Source: Corynebacterium yonathiae (GTDB taxonomy: Bacteria > Actinomycetota > Actinomycetes > Mycobacteriales > Mycobacteriaceae). Taken from it: a stretch of 64,000 bases of DNA. The notes under the pieces are model-generated. The model saw nothing but the letters and a program-made list of their open reading frames with translations. It was not told the origin of the DNA and ran no database searches. Location: contig NZ_JAKOPM010000001.1 of the NCBI RefSeq assembly GCF_022288805.1, positions 186,001-250,000 of the forward strand, written 5' to 3'. A program made the translations under genes and the position numbers. This document shows positions 1-8,019 of this stretch, piece after piece. Positions within the stretch are counted from its first letter, which is position 1. Every line of letters starts with the position of its first letter.

Positions 1-335
1 TGCGCAGGGCGGTAGCACGTTTGGATGTCCGCCCGGGCTATGTGCTTAGCGACGCCCTCTTTATCCCCGGCCTAACCCAACCTCAGCTGCCGATTATCGG
101 TGGCGATGCCGCCGCGCGGTGTATCGCCGCGGCGAGTGTATTGGCAAAAGTTAGTCGCGACCACATAATGCGCGACCTTGATACGCGCTACCCAGGCTAT
201 GAATTAGCCAAGCACAAGGGCTATGGCACTAAGGCGCACGAGGCCGCGATTTCGACGCTTGGAGCGTGCCCGGAACACCGGATGAGCTATGACAATGTCC
301 GTCGCGCTCATGCGGAGTTCGCCGCGCGTGCCTAG
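1..335 (+). CDS. rnhB: Ribonuclease HII, C-terminal part
   Basis: RNase HII cleaves the RNA strand of RNA-DNA hybrids and removes misincorporated ribonucleotides. The gene enters from the left edge; the open frame runs from base 3, so only about the last 110 residues are visible and the N-terminal catalytic part is missing. The visible part has the family segments [13 protein letters not shown] and HKGYGT. It lies upstream of a DUF2469 gene, the same neighbour as in M. tuberculosis (rnhB-Rv2901c). The TTG at 21 is internal, not a start. Confidence 0.93.
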   Translation, partial: RRAVARLDVRPGYVLSDALFIPGLTQPQLPIIGGDAAARCIAAASVLAKVSRDHIMRDLDTRYPGYELAKHKGYGTKAHEAAISTLGACPEHRMSYDNVRRAHAEFAARA

Positions 336-336
336 C

Positions 337-342
337 TAAAAT
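337..342 (+). promoter_or_regulatory. Predicted -10 element of the DUF2469 gene
   Basis: TAAAAT immediately after the rnhB stop matches the corynebacterial -10 consensus. It would start transcription near 349, giving a leader of about 50 bases that carries a CTGGAGG ribosome binding site. No clear -35 was seen. Confidence 0.4.
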
Positions 343-397
343 TTAGGCTCCTGCGCGCTAAGCTTAGGCGAGCTAACCCACAACCTGGAGGTCCACC

Positions 398-703
398 GTG
401 AGTGCAGAGGAACTCGATAACTACGAGGCTGAGGTAGAGCTGTCCCTCTACCGCGAGTACCGTGACGTTGTCAGTCAGTTTTCCTATGTCGTTGAAACTG
501 AAAGGCGCTTTTATCTGGCTAATGCGGTAGAGCTAATTCCACATACCTCTGGGCCTGATGTCTACTACGAAGTGCGCATGTCCGATGCGTGGGTATGGGA
601 TATGTACCGCTCCGCCCGCTTTGTGCGCTATGTCCGCGTCATTACCTACAAGGATGTCAATATCGAAGAGCTGGATAAGCCGGAATTCATGGTGCCGGAA
701 TAA
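398..703 (+). CDS. DUF2469 family protein
   Basis: A small acidic protein of 101 residues restricted to Actinobacteria, function unknown. The GTG start at 398 is preceded by CTGGAGG at the usual distance, and the N-terminus (EELDNYEAEVELSLYREY) and the middle segment FSYVVETERRFYLAN are characteristic of the family (M. tuberculosis Rv2901c). No signal peptide or membrane segment is visible. It sits between rnhB and yraN, as in mycobacteria, which suggests a housekeeping role, but the sequence does not show what it does. Confidence 0.88.
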   Translation: MSAEELDNYEAEVELSLYREYRDVVSQFSYVVETERRFYLANAVELIPHTSGPDVYYEVRMSDAWVWDMYRSARFVRYVRVITYKDVNIEELDKPEFMVPE

Positions 704-730
704 TTTTGTCAACTCGGCGCTACAAGCGTT

Positions 731-786
731 GTGCCCTGGCTGTGGATAACAGTGCCTCGAAGCCTAGTTATTCACAACCAGGGCAC
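731..786 (+). terminator. 20-bp inverted repeat with DnaA-box-like sites, probable terminator
   Basis: Arms 731-750 and 767-786 match at 18 of 20 positions around a 16-base loop, and the 3' arm is followed by the T-rich stretch TTTCCGTTTTG. This would end the DUF2469 transcript. Each arm contains a DnaA-box-like 9-mer: TGTGGATAA at 741-749 (exact complement of TTATCCACA) and TTATTCACA at 768-776. The terminator role fits best; DnaA binding is only a sequence match. Confidence 0.6.
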
Positions 787-875
787 TTTCCGTTTTGTAT
801 ACCTTGTGTAAGCCATGCTAGCTGCGGTGTTCTGGGCAGGCCGATAAATTTCACAACGCACAAGGATAAACTGCT

Positions 876-1274
876 ATGCAATTTAGCTCAGAACACCACC
901 TAGCCACGAAGAAGCCTCGCCATAAGCAAGTCTTAGGAAAAAGGGGAGAGGCCTTTGCTGCGCGCTACCTTCGCGAACGCGGGACCGAAATCATTGCCGC
1001 CAATGTCTCTTATAAGGTGGGAGAAATTGACCTCATCGCGCGCGAGACGGACGGAACCATCGTCTTTGTTGAGGTTAAGACGCGTGCTACTTCCAGCTTC
1101 GGGGTAGCAGAGGCTGTAACCCCGCAAAAGCTAGCGCGCCTTCGCAAAGCTGCAGCGCAGTGGCTCGATGGAAAGCCGCTGTCTTCGGTGCGATTCGATG
1201 TAATAGCGTTGCTGGAGCGCGGGCAGGGGTTTGCATTAGAACACTTCAAGGGGGTCGAAGATGGCTCTAGGTAA
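876..1274 (+). CDS. YraN family (UPF0102) putative nuclease
   Basis: A 132-residue protein with the restriction-endonuclease-like fold of the UPF0102/YraN family. Visible are GKRGEAFAARYL near residues 23-34, the GEIDLIA segment with the conserved Asp, and FVEVKTR with the E-x-K pair, the expected metal-binding site. The biochemical role is not established. ATG 876 has AAGGA at 861-865. Its 3' end overlaps the next gene by 14 bases, so the two are probably co-transcribed and translationally coupled. The order yraN, YifB-type ATPase, dprA is conserved widely in bacteria, suggesting a link to DNA uptake or processing. Confidence 0.85.
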   Translation: MQFSSEHHLATKKPRHKQVLGKRGEAFAARYLRERGTEIIAANVSYKVGEIDLIARETDGTIVFVEVKTRATSSFGVAEAVTPQKLARLRKAAAQWLDGKPLSSVRFDVIALLERGQGFALEHFKGVEDGSR

Positions 1275-2823
1275 TTGCTTGACGATGTCCCTTAATGGAG
1301 TCCTAGCCCAGTTGGTCGAGGTGGAAGCGAACGTTGGCCACGGCCTGCCAGGGATACATGTAGTGGGTCAGACGGATACCGCGATCTCTGAATCGCGGGA
1401 TAGGATCAAGACTGCAGCCTTTAACTCCCATCTGCCGTGGCCCAAGACCAAAGTGGTTGTCTCGATGTCTCCAGCGTCGCTTCCCAAATCCGGTTCCCAC
1501 TTTGACTTACCCATAGCGCTCGCGATCCTGGCGGCGCAGGCAGAAGGTGACTTTCCGCGCTTTGGCAACTCGCCTTCGCCCGCGAGGCGGCTGCAGAGCA
1601 CCCTGGTTTTAGGAGAGCTTGGTCTCGATGGTTCAGTTCGGCCTGTAGCAGGCATCATTCCCGCCCTTCTAGCTGCAAGGGAGGAGGGAATATCAACTCT
1701 TATCGTGCCGCCAGGCAACGCAGCCGAGGCTACCTTGGTGCCGGATTTGGAGGTGCTTGTCGCAACTTCTTTGAAAGAGGCTTATAGCTGGGCGTGCGGA
1801 AACCGTGAGCTACCGCAGGCGGCGAGCTTTTCCGGCTCGTTTGAAGATGTGCCTGCAGCTCCAATGGGCTTGGACTTTTGCGATATCGCGGGTCAAGCTA
1901 ATGCAAAATGGGCTGCCGAGGTCGCCGCAGCCGGCGGTCACCACCTTATGATGATCGGGCCTCCTGGGGCAGGTAAATCCATGATCGCATCCCGCCTGCC
2001 TACCATCCTGCCCACACTTACTCCCGATCAGCAGGTTGAAACCACCGCGATTCATTCGCTTACCGGAACCCCAGGTGAGGTCATTGAGAGGGCTCCTTTT
2101 ATCGCCCCGCATGCTTCGGTTACTCGGGCTGCGTTACTGGGTGGCGGCTCTGGGCATCCGCGACCAGGAGCGGTAAGCCTGGCCCACAATGGTGTGCTTT
2201 TCCTCGACGAGGTTAGTGAGGTTGCTGCACCTGTAATCGATGGTCTGCGTGCCCCGTTGGAAGAAGGGCAAGTTCGGCTAGCGCGCTCGCGCCAGGAGGT
2301 GACCTACCCTGCTCGTTTTCAACTGGTTATGGCTGCAAACCCGTGTAGGTGTGCTGCAGAAGACCCGACAAAGTGCCGGTGCAACCCGCATGAGCGCATG
2401 AACTATCTATCCAACCTCTCCGGTCCGCTACGGGATCGTCTAGATATGGTAGTCACCTTAAGCGGACAGGCGGCAACGATTAATGCGGAGGGCGAAGAAG
2501 ACTCCGCAGCTATTGCGGAGCGAGTTGCCGCTGCCCGCGAGCGCGCCGCCGCGCGGTGGTGGGCAGATGGCATTTCCGCCCGGACCAATGGCGAGGTCCC
2601 CTCGTCCTACTTGCGCCGAAAGAGACCAGCTGCAGATGCTGCGATGGTTATGTTGTCCGCCTACCTGGCAGAAGGTGAAATCTCCCAGCGTGGGGTAGAC
2701 CGTGTACTAAAGCTTTCGTGGACCCTAGCTGATATAGCAGGAAAAACGCAGCCGGACCTCGACGAGGTGGGGCGTGCGCTCGATCTGCGTGGTTCCATTA
2801 ACGTGGGAAGGCTTGCGGCATGA
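1261..2823 (+). CDS. YifB/ComM family Mg-chelatase-like AAA+ ATPase
   Basis: A protein of 520 residues with the usual YifB layout: an N-terminal Lon-C-like domain (about 1-170), an AAA+ core with Walker A GPPGAGKS and Walker B GVLFLDEVSEV, and a C-terminal Mg-chelatase-like helical domain. Between Walker B and the C-terminus a cysteine-rich loop (NPCRCAAEDPTKCRC) is typical of the family. Homologues such as ComM of Vibrio are hexameric branch-migration helicases acting on recombination intermediates; that function is inferred here. It overlaps yraN by 14 bases and dprA by 4, making a tight operon. Confidence 0.9.
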   Translation: MALGNCLTMSLNGVLAQLVEVEANVGHGLPGIHVVGQTDTAISESRDRIKTAAFNSHLPWPKTKVVVSMSPASLPKSGSHFDLPIALAILAAQAEGDFPRFGNSPSPARRLQSTLVLGELGLDGSVRPVAGIIPALLAAREEGISTLIVPPGNAAEATLVPDLEVLVATSLKEAYSWACGNRELPQAASFSGSFEDVPAAPMGLDFCDIAGQANAKWAAEVAAAGGHHLMMIGPPGAGKSMIASRLPTILPTLTPDQQVETTAIHSLTGTPGEVIERAPFIAPHASVTRAALLGGGSGHPRPGAVSLAHNGVLFLDEVSEVAAPVIDGLRAPLEEGQVRLARSRQEVTYPARFQLVMAANPCRCAAEDPTKCRCNPHERMNYLSNLSGPLRDRLDMVVTLSGQAATINAEGEEDSAAIAERVAAARERAAARWWADGISARTNGEVPSSYLRRKRPAADAAMVMLSAYLAEGEISQRGVDRVLKLSWTLADIAGKTQPDLDEVGRALDLRGSINVGRLAA

Positions 2824-4001
2824 GCGAACTAGATCTCTCCACTCCTTATGCCACCTGGGTATACCTCAACCGTGTGGTGGAAGGCCCTTCTGCTGCTTTG
2901 CAGGCCTTGCTCACGCAGTATCCGGCCGAGGAAATCGCCCATGGAATCTACCATCGTGCTGAATGGATAGGCCCGCTGCTAGCGCGCACGGCCTCCCGTT
3001 ATGACTGGTTGCGTCAAGGGGAGGATATGGCAGCAGCCGAACGCGTTGGGGCTCGGCTTATCACGGCAGAAAGCCCAGAGTGGCCCACGCAGGAGTTTGA
3101 TTCTGCATTCGGCTTCTATCAAAACAGCGGGCAAGCCCCAGCCACTTTTGATGAACAGGCCTTGCCACCGCATAGTCTTTGGGTGCGTGGCGCCCCTTTG
3201 AAGCAGGAGGTTGCTCAGACCATAGCGATTGTTGGCACTCGCGCCATTTCTCGCTATGGCTGGCAGGCAACCCAAAACGTAGTGTCCGGATTGATCCAAC
3301 ACGAATGGACTCCTATATCGGGCGGCGCCTTAGGTGTAGATACCGTTGCGCATGAAACTGCTTTGCACAACAACGGGCACACAGTAGCTATAGTGGCGTG
3401 CGGCATCGATAGGGACTATCCGGCTCGCAATGCCAACTTATTTGCCAAGATCGCGGATAACGGGTGCATTATTTCCGAATTTGCACCGGAGACCGCACCG
3501 AAGCGACACCGGTTCTTGACGCGCAATCGCTTAGTGGCAGCACTTAGTCACGGCACCGTAGTTATGGAAGCGGCTTTTCGTTCTGGCGCACTAAATACTC
3601 TCAACTGGGCAGAAGCGCTAGGACGTGTGGCCATGGCTGTTCCGGGGCCGATAACCACCAGCGGCTCGCTGGGCTGCCATCAGCGCATTCAGGAAGGCCG
3701 TGCACAGTTGGTCACCAGCGCCGATGAAATTCGCGCTTTAGTTAGCCGCGCCGGGGAAGTAGATCCAGGTGCACAATACGAAATCAATTTTGCGGCAACG
3801 ATGACACAACGCCTCTCCCGCAATGAGTTGCGGGTCTTTGATGCAACACCGCCGCCAGGACAAGAGAAAGCTACGGCAGAAGACATTGCCCGCGAAGCGG
3901 GATTTCGTCTGCCGCTGACAGTCCACCTCCTGCTGGCGTTAGAGAAAATGTGTGTGGTTGTCCGCCATGGCAATACCTGGTCGCGCCGGGAAACCGAATA
4001 A
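2820..4001 (+). CDS. dprA: DNA-processing protein DprA
   Basis: DprA binds incoming single-stranded DNA and loads RecA. The 393-residue product has an N-terminal helical region, the extended Rossmann fold with VGTRAISRYG and SGGALGVDTVAHETAL (about residues 137-200), and a C-terminal winged-helix-like region (about 330-390). The start ATG overlaps the stop of the upstream ATPase gene (ATGA-type, 4 bases). Natural transformation is not generally reported in corynebacteria, so a role in recombination or repair may matter more here. Confidence 0.93.
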   Translation: MSELDLSTPYATWVYLNRVVEGPSAALQALLTQYPAEEIAHGIYHRAEWIGPLLARTASRYDWLRQGEDMAAAERVGARLITAESPEWPTQEFDSAFGFYQNSGQAPATFDEQALPPHSLWVRGAPLKQEVAQTIAIVGTRAISRYGWQATQNVVSGLIQHEWTPISGGALGVDTVAHETALHNNGHTVAIVACGIDRDYPARNANLFAKIADNGCIISEFAPETAPKRHRFLTRNRLVAALSHGTVVMEAAFRSGALNTLNWAEALGRVAMAVPGPITTSGSLGCHQRIQEGRAQLVTSADEIRALVSRAGEVDPGAQYEINFAATMTQRLSRNELRVFDATPPPGQEKATAEDIAREAGFRLPLTVHLLLALEKMCVVVRHGNTWSRRETE

Positions 4002-4022
4002 AAGGCCCCGGCGAAAGGAGAG

Positions 4023-4028
4023 TACACT
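4023..4028 (+). promoter_or_regulatory. Predicted -10 of xerC (leaderless)
   Basis: TACACT ends 8 bases before ATG 4037. The nearest purine-rich run (AAAGGAG) lies 15 or more bases from the start, so a leaderless transcript explains the start better than a ribosome binding site. Confidence 0.5.
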
Positions 4029-4036
4029 GCTGTGGC

Positions 4037-4954
4037 ATGAGTGAAGATGGAGTTTCCGCTAAGGCGCCAGATGTGCAGGGGCAGATGGCTGAGGCTATCG
4101 AGGACTTCGCGGACTTCCAACTGCATGTGAAAGGCCGTGCGGAGGCTACGGTACGCGGGTATCGCTCAGATCTGCGTGACCTTGCTCGCAGCGTGCCCAC
4201 CTTTGCGGAATTTAACCTCAATAACCTGCGCCAATGGCTGGCAGAGGCTGTGGCGGAAGGAAAGTCGCGCTCCACCTTGGCGCGGCGCACAGCGGCGGCA
4301 AAAGGTTTTTCCACGTGGGCAGTGCGCGTGGGGCACCTGGAGCGAGATGTAGCCGCACGGCTAGTCACGCCCAAGGTAGGCCGTCATCTACCGACGGTTC
4401 TATCTCCCGGGCAGGCCGGTGAGCTAATGGGCAATGCGGTCTCTGCCGACGAAGCTCACTTCCTCCGCGATAGCGCCATTTTAGAATTGCTGTACGCCTC
4501 CGGGATGCGCGTGGCGGAGCTGGTGCGGCTAGACCTGAGCGATATTGATTTTCACCGCGGTACCCTGCACGTAACAGGTAAGGGAAATAAGCAGCGCGTG
4601 GTACCTTTTGGCCATGCGGCCCACGATGCTCTACAGCAGTGGATGGAAAAGGGCCGTGGACAGCTCGCCGCGGCAGAAACTAAAGCCGTATTCGTAGGCA
4701 GCAGGGGAGGGCGCATCGATCAGCGCCAGGTGCGGCGCATTGTAGATAGGGCCGCCAAAGTTACTGGTACACAGGGGCTTACCCCGCACGGAGTGCGGCA
4801 CTCTGCTGCCACCCACCTCCTAGAAGGCGGGGCAGATTTACGCGTAGTGCAAGAACTATTGGGACACTCCTCTCTTAACACCACGCAGATCTATACCCAC
4901 GTATCTGCGCAACGATTGCAGCGCGTATACAACCAGGCCCACCCCCGAGCTTAA
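4037..4954 (+). CDS. xerC: Tyrosine recombinase XerC
   Basis: A site-specific recombinase that, with XerD and FtsK, resolves chromosome dimers at dif. The product has 305 residues. An N-terminal SAM-like core-binding domain (about 20-105) precedes the catalytic domain, with Arg in ASGMRVAEL, Lys in TGKGNKQR, the HGVRHS box and the LGHSSLNTTQIYTH box carrying the last His and the nucleophilic Tyr. I chose ATG 4037 because the longer open frame from 3950 runs through the end of dprA and lacks homology-like sequence. The gene meets the M23 peptidase gene tail to tail, sharing TTAA. ftsK, its activator, is at the right end of this window. Confidence 0.92.
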   Translation: MSEDGVSAKAPDVQGQMAEAIEDFADFQLHVKGRAEATVRGYRSDLRDLARSVPTFAEFNLNNLRQWLAEAVAEGKSRSTLARRTAAAKGFSTWAVRVGHLERDVAARLVTPKVGRHLPTVLSPGQAGELMGNAVSADEAHFLRDSAILELLYASGMRVAELVRLDLSDIDFHRGTLHVTGKGNKQRVVPFGHAAHDALQQWMEKGRGQLAAAETKAVFVGSRGGRIDQRQVRRIVDRAAKVTGTQGLTPHGVRHSAATHLLEGGADLRVVQELLGHSSLNTTQIYTHVSAQRLQRVYNQAHPRA

Positions 4955-5478
4955 AGCGGCTTGAGGCGTATTACCGGCATATCCAGCAGGGTTAAGGGAT
5001 CAATATAGGTATCCTTTGCGATGAGAGCACCCCAGTGCAGGCCGGGATAGCCATCGACGGGGTTGCCCAAGCGGCCAATGACTTGTCCTTCGCGTACTTC
5101 TTGACCTTGTTTAACGGTGCCGTGGACGGGCTGATAGGTCGTCCTGACTCCGTCCGCATGGGAGATGGAAACGACCGGTTTTCCTGCCACCGTGCCTACA
5201 AACGCGATAACGCCATCTTCAGCAGCTACGACTGGAGAGCCCACGGCGAGGGCCATGTCTACGCCACGGTGGCCGGGGCTCCACTTTTGCTCTGGTGCTT
5301 CGAATCCGCGCAAAACCCGCGCCGGGCTCGGCTTGCCCGAAGCGGGATCAACGTAGGCTGTTGCTGGTGGACAGCACAGTAAAAGGAATGAGACAACGGC
5401 GAGCGAACCGAAGTAGCGGCTGGAGGGGCGTCGGCAAGCGGGCTTGAAAATAGGTGTGAGAATTGAAGTCATGAGCAT
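4951..5478 (-). CDS. Secreted M23 family peptidase
   Basis: A LytM/M23-type murein peptidase of about 175 residues, exported by an N-terminal signal sequence (hydrophobic FGSLAVVSFLLLCC, ending near ATAYV). The domain shows the first Zn ligand motif in GHRGVDMA and the C-terminal GLHWGAL. The usual C-terminal HxH pair here reads G-L-H, so one expected His is replaced by Gly, a variant I recall from other actinobacterial members. It may be weakly active or act as a regulator. The start is uncertain: ATG 5478 or 5472; a TTG at 5514 would lengthen it. It resembles M. tuberculosis Rv2891, also next to rpsB. Confidence 0.82.
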   Translation of the reverse strand: MLMTSILTPIFKPACRRPSSRYFGSLAVVSFLLLCCPPATAYVDPASGKPSPARVLRGFEAPEQKWSPGHRGVDMALAVGSPVVAAEDGVIAFVGTVAGKPVVSISHADGVRTTYQPVHGTVKQGQEVREGQVIGRLGNPVDGYPGLHWGALIAKDTYIDPLTLLDMPVIRLKPL

Positions 5479-5848
5479 AGTCTCTGCGGGATTCGCGCTG
5501 CGCGGGAAGGCCAATTTCTTTACCTGTGGATAAAGCCCAGCACATGGTGTACATGGGGCGAGTGTGGCGTGTGGTGCAGGCTAGTTTTGGCAAAGATGTG
5601 GAAAAGTCGCGTTCGGTTTGGAAAACCAGCTAAGGGGGATTAATCTTTGGGCAGCAGTGTGTCCACCACGTGGAGGCATTGACTACGCGCGGCGAAGTTG
5701 TCGCTTTCTGCTGGAAGGAAGAGACAGCCTGGCGGCTGACGTGGTCCTTGGAAACAAGGTGTCAGCGGGGCCTTCGTTGCTAGGGTGCGGAATAAAACAC
5801 CGCACAATTGAAAAACCGAAAGACAAGATAAAAGAAAGCGAGCGAATC
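5479..5848. other. Divergent intergenic region between M23 peptidase and rpsB
   Basis: About 370 bases without a convincing gene. It holds two DnaA-box-like 9-mers, TGTGGATAA (5525-5533) and TGTGGAAAA (5597-5605), a candidate rpsB -10 (5781-5786), and a short hairpin GTGCGG/CCGCAC (5785-5805) beside that -10. The open frame that extends rpsB upstream to 5618 has no ribosomal protein S2 homology and is treated as noncoding. Confidence 0.5.
5781..5786 (+). promoter_or_regulatory. Predicted extended -10 of rpsB
   Basis: TGCTAGGGT (5778-5786) fits the extended TGNTANNNT form of corynebacterial -10 sites. Transcription would start near 5793 and give a leader of about 56 bases before ATG 5849. No clear -35 was seen. 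Confidence 0.4.
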
Positions 5849-6682
5849 ATGGCAGTTGTAACCATGCGCGAGCTCCTCGACGCTGGTGTGCACTTTGGCC
5901 ACCAGACCCGTCGCTGGAATCCGAAGATGCGTCGTTTCATCTTCACTGACCGTAACGGCATCTACATCATCGACCTGCAGCAGACGCTGACCTACATTGA
6001 CGAGGCTTATGAGTTCGTCAAGGAAACCGTTGCACACGGCGGCACCATCCTGTTCGTTGGCACCAAGAAGCAGGCTCAGGAAGCAGTTGCTGAGGAAGCA
6101 ACCCGCGTCGGTATGCCTTACGTAAACCACCGCTGGTTGGGCGGCATGCTCACCAACTTCCAGACCGTATCCAAGCGTCTGAAGCGCATGAAGGAGCTTC
6201 AGGCAATGGACGAGCGTGAGGACGGCTACAAGGGCCGCACCAAGAAGGAAGTTCTCATGCTCAACCGTGAGCGTGCCAAGCTCGAGCGCGTTCTGGGCGG
6301 CATCTCCGATATGGCGAAGACCCCGTCCGCTCTGTGGATTGTTGATACCAACAAGGAGCACATCGCGGTCAAGGAAGCTCACAAGCTGAACATCCCAGTT
6401 GTTGCCATCCTGGATACCAACTGCGACCCGGACGACGTCGACTTCCCGATCCCGGGCAACGACGACGCCATCCGTTCCACCAAGCTGCTCTCCGGCATCG
6501 TTGCCACCGCTGTAGAGGAAGGCAAGAAGGCTCGTGAGGAGCGTCAGCTGGCTGCAGCCAAGGAAGCTGCCGGCGACTCTGCTGAAAAGGAAAAGCGTGA
6601 CGCTGAGGCGGCTGCCGCAGCTTCCGATCCGGCTTCCGCAGAAAAGTCTGAGGAAGCATCCGCAGACAAGGCCGAGAAGTAA
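5849..6682 (+). CDS. rpsB: 30S ribosomal protein S2
   Basis: S2 is a late-binding small-subunit protein needed for bS1 recruitment and translation initiation. The 277-residue product begins [19 protein letters not shown], the universal S2 N-terminus, and retains [17 protein letters not shown] and the [12 protein letters not shown] segment. The C-terminal 45 residues are an Ala/Glu/Lys-rich tail, which is common and variable in actinobacterial S2. ATG 5849 follows AAAGAAAGCGAG, a modest binding site. It is followed by a strong terminator and then tsf, the classical rpsB-tsf order. Confidence 0.97.
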   Translation: MAVVTMRELLDAGVHFGHQTRRWNPKMRRFIFTDRNGIYIIDLQQTLTYIDEAYEFVKETVAHGGTILFVGTKKQAQEAVAEEATRVGMPYVNHRWLGGMLTNFQTVSKRLKRMKELQAMDEREDGYKGRTKKEVLMLNRERAKLERVLGGISDMAKTPSALWIVDTNKEHIAVKEAHKLNIPVVAILDTNCDPDDVDFPIPGNDDAIRSTKLLSGIVATAVEEGKKAREERQLAAAKEAAGDSAEKEKRDAEAAAAASDPASAEKSEEASADKAEK

Positions 6683-6786
6683 TCGTACTTTCTTGGTAGG
6701 AACCTTCCTTACCTGCGCTTAACTGAATACCCCACGCACTTTTGGTGTGGGGCAGCAAGGGAGCAATACCTGCCCAAGGCTGTTTA

Positions 6787-6830
6787 CCAACCCCCGCCAC
6801 CGTGCTCAAACGGCGGCGGGGGTTGGTTTT
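6787..6830 (+). terminator. Intrinsic terminator after rpsB
   Basis: A G+C-rich hairpin with arms CCAACCCCCGCC and GGCGGGGGTTGG, then TTTT. A weaker hairpin without a T-run lies upstream at 6730-6752. Together they fill most of the 300-base gap between rpsB and tsf; nothing gene-like was seen in the rest. Confidence 0.9.
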
Positions 6831-6982
6831 ATCTATGCTGGGTGCTGCTGAAGCCAGCTCCACCTTCATGCATAGGTGAGAAAAAGGGTGGTTTCTGCCA
6901 CCCTAAAGCGGCGCGATTTCACCGCGTCGACTACGCTGTTTGAACGAATACTGTTTGATTTTCAAGGAGGATCGCCCCAACT

Positions 6983-7795
6983 ATGGCGAACTACACTGCT
7001 GCAGACGTCAAGGCACTGCGCGAAGCTACCGGCTCCGGCATGCTCGATTGCAAGAAGGCTCTGGAAGAGTCCAACGGCGACTACGATAAGGCCGTTGAGT
7101 ACCTGCGCATCAAGGGCGCTAAGAACGTCTCCAAGCGCGCTGACCGCGAGGCAACCGAAGGCCTGATTGCTGTTTCTGGCAACACCATGGTCGAGATCAA
7201 CTGTGAAACCGACTTCGTTGCTAAGAACGAGGCTTTCAAGAACTTCGCAGCCAAGATTGCTGACGCTGCCGCTGAGGCCAAGGCAAACTCCGCAGATGAG
7301 CTCAACAACATTGAGATCGACGGCAAGAAGGTTTCCGAGGTAGTGGATGAGGAGTCCGCTAAGACCGGTGAGAAGCTGCAGGCACGCCGTGCAGTTACGG
7401 TAGAGGGCGACAACGTTGCCGTTTACCTGCACCAGCGTTCCGCTGACCTGCCGCCGGCAGTGGGCGTTCTGGTTTCCTACGAGGGCAGCGAGGAAGGCGC
7501 TCACGCTGCAGCCCTGCAGATTGCTGCAATGAACGCTGAGTACCTCACCCGCGAGGACGTTCCTGCAGAGATCGTCGAAAAGGAGCGCGAGATCGCTGAG
7601 GCCACCACCCGTGAGGAGGGCAAGCCAGAGGCAGCCCTGCCGAAGATCGTGGAAGGCCGCCTGAACGGCTTCTTCAAGTCCATCGTTCTGCTGGAGCAGG
7701 CTTCCTTGTCTGATAACAAGAAGACCGTAAAGCAGGTTGCGGAAGAGGCTGGCACCACCATCACCGGCTTCGTTCGCTACGAGGTTGGCGCTTAA
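6983..7795 (+). CDS. tsf: Elongation factor Ts
   Basis: EF-Ts recycles EF-Tu-GDP to EF-Tu-GTP. The 270-residue protein has the N-terminal UBA-like domain with [16 protein letters not shown] (about residues 10-27), the core motif [12 protein letters not shown] (about 72-83), and a full C-terminal core domain. ATG 6983 is preceded by AAGGAGG (6963-6969). A terminator follows directly. The strong rpsB terminator upstream suggests tsf is at least partly transcribed from its own promoter in 6831-6962. Confidence 0.97.
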   Translation: MANYTAADVKALREATGSGMLDCKKALEESNGDYDKAVEYLRIKGAKNVSKRADREATEGLIAVSGNTMVEINCETDFVAKNEAFKNFAAKIADAAAEAKANSADELNNIEIDGKKVSEVVDEESAKTGEKLQARRAVTVEGDNVAVYLHQRSADLPPAVGVLVSYEGSEEGAHAAALQIAAMNAEYLTREDVPAEIVEKEREIAEATTREEGKPEAALPKIVEGRLNGFFKSIVLLEQASLSDNKKTVKQVAEEAGTTITGFVRYEVGA

Positions 7796-7818
7796 GCACG
7801 CTCTCGCTTTTAAAACCT

Positions 7819-7853
7819 AGCCCACAAAGGATCGTCCTTTGTGGGCTTTGTTG
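7819..7853 (+). terminator. Intrinsic terminator after tsf
   Basis: Perfect 12-bp arms (AGCCCACAAAGG and CCTTTGTGGGCT) around a five-base loop, followed by TTGTTG. Confidence 0.88.
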
Positions 7854-7968
7854 TGCCTAAACGGGGCTGATAAACGCTGCTTGTTCGGGCTGTGTGGTTT
7901 TCTAGCGCGTAGCGATAACGTACTGGTCTGCATCGGCAGGCGGTGTGAGGATGCGAAAGTAATATGGG

Positions 7969-7974
7969 TAAGAT
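7969..7974 (+). promoter_or_regulatory. Predicted -10 of the pyrH-frr unit
   Basis: GGGTAAGATGG contains TAAGAT. A start near 7981 gives a leader of about 40 bases carrying TTAAGGAGA before GTG 8020. Confidence 0.5.
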
Positions 7975-8019
7975 GGGGCGGAGATTGAAACTGCCCCGTG
8001 TTAAGGAGACGAAGTAGGC

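Noticed and set aside
5618..5848. Upstream in-frame extension of rpsB
   Set aside because: It lacks S2 homology, contains the candidate promoter and has no ribosome binding site for the extra start; ATG 5849 gives the universal N-terminus.
6962..7504. Minus-strand open frame overlapping tsf, and a similar one over rpsB (5780-6382)
   Set aside because: Both are antisense to highly expressed genes with strong codon bias, which removes reverse-strand stops by chance.
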